Made by a program: the position numbers and the translations under genes. The notes beneath the pieces are model-generated. The model was not told where the DNA came from, searched no databases, and saw nothing but the letters and a program-made list of their open reading frames with translations. Shown in pieces: positions 6,780 through 6,855 of a stretch of 6,855 nt of DNA (its first letter is position 1; every line of letters starts with the position of its first letter). The stretch comes from an uncultured Lachnobacterium sp. (lineage in GTDB: Bacteria; Bacillota; Clostridia; Lachnospirales; Lachnospiraceae): the NCBI GenBank assembly GCA_900549895.1, contig URQG01000103.1, positions 1 to 6,855 on the forward strand. Direction: 5' to 3'.

Positions 6780-6797
6780 GGGCTCAGCGGGCTCTGC
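6780..6797. repeat. Two-copy 9-bp direct repeat
   Basis: GGGCTCAGC (6780-6788) is followed at once by GGGCTCTGC (6789-6797), with one mismatch. GGCTGGC then continues in similar style into the left arm of the inverted repeat. The stretch is more GC-rich than the bases just before it. Confidence 0.6.
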
Positions 6798-6855
6798 GGC
6801 TGGCTTTTGCGTTGAACACGATTTTGGATAACAAGTGGCAACGCAAAAGCCAGCC
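6798..6855. repeat. Perfect 17-bp inverted repeat ending at the window edge
   Basis: GGCTGGCTTTTGCGTTG (6798-6814) and CAACGCAAAAGCCAGCC (6839-6855) are exact reverse complements separated by 24 bases. CAC (6817-6819) and GTG (6835-6837) can add three more pairs after a small internal loop. The right arm ends on the final base, so it cannot be seen whether a T-run follows. It may be the stem of a transcription terminator for the cbi operon, an intergenic repeat element where assembly stopped, or an inverted-read artefact. No transposase or other gene is visible in 6724-6855. Confidence 0.8.

Noticed and set aside
6724..6855. A coding fragment in the tail, either strand
   Set aside because: The frame I read through the tail on the minus strand is broken by stops and shows no family motif. 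The inverted and direct repeats explain the stretch better.
6798..6855. Insertion-sequence terminal inverted repeats
   Set aside because: The arms are only 24 bases apart with no room for a transposase, and no target duplication is visible.
1..6855. Cobalamin riboswitch, promoter, CRISPR array or tRNA
   Set aside because: I found no B12-box-like structure, no spaced repeats and no tRNA-like fold. The genes are contiguous, so the operon's control region should be upstream of the window.

Overview
The window is part of an anaerobic (early-cobalt-insertion) cobalamin operon. All genes lie on the + strand and are packed end to end. Protein sequence style, Shine-Dalgarno (SD)-type ribosome sites, moderate GC and the cbiC-cbiD-cbiF-cbiG-cbiH-cbiJ gene set suggest a Firmicute of the class Clostridia, probably a gut Lachnospiraceae. 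That placement is an inference from gene content and sequence feel, not from a database search.

Layout: bases 3-35 are not biological. They match the Illumina Nextera (Tn5) read-2 transposase adapter and are fused to the 3' end of cobD (threonine-phosphate decarboxylase, about the last 65 codons). Then follow cbiC (213-857), cbiD (866-2068), cbiF (2026-2790), cbiG (2792-3976), cbiH (3966-4733) and one long gene (4693-6723) that fuses CbiJ, CbiE and CbiT. The last 132 bases (6724-6855) hold no convincing gene. They contain a small AT-rich palindrome, a 9-bp direct repeat, and a perfect 17-bp inverted repeat whose right arm ends on the last base of the window.

How the genes work together: CbiH converts cobalt-factor III to cobalt-precorrin-4 (ring contraction and C17 methylation). 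CbiF methylates C11, giving 5A. CbiG opens the lactone and removes the two-carbon fragment, giving 5B. CbiD methylates C1, giving 6A. CbiJ reduces 6A to 6B. CbiT methylates C15 and decarboxylates, giving 7. CbiE methylates C5, giving 8. CbiC migrates the C11 methyl, giving cobyrinate. All eight steps from cobalt-factor III to cobyrinate are therefore present in six genes. CobD supplies the aminopropanol phosphate for the nucleotide loop. The cobaltochelatase, CbiL, CbiA, CbiP, CbiB and the CobU/S/T steps are not in the window, and neither is a promoter or B12 riboswitch; these would lie outside it.

I see no previously undescribed system. The points most worth a second look are the adapter contamination at the left end, the three-enzyme fusion, the inverted repeat at the right end, and the alternative start codons.
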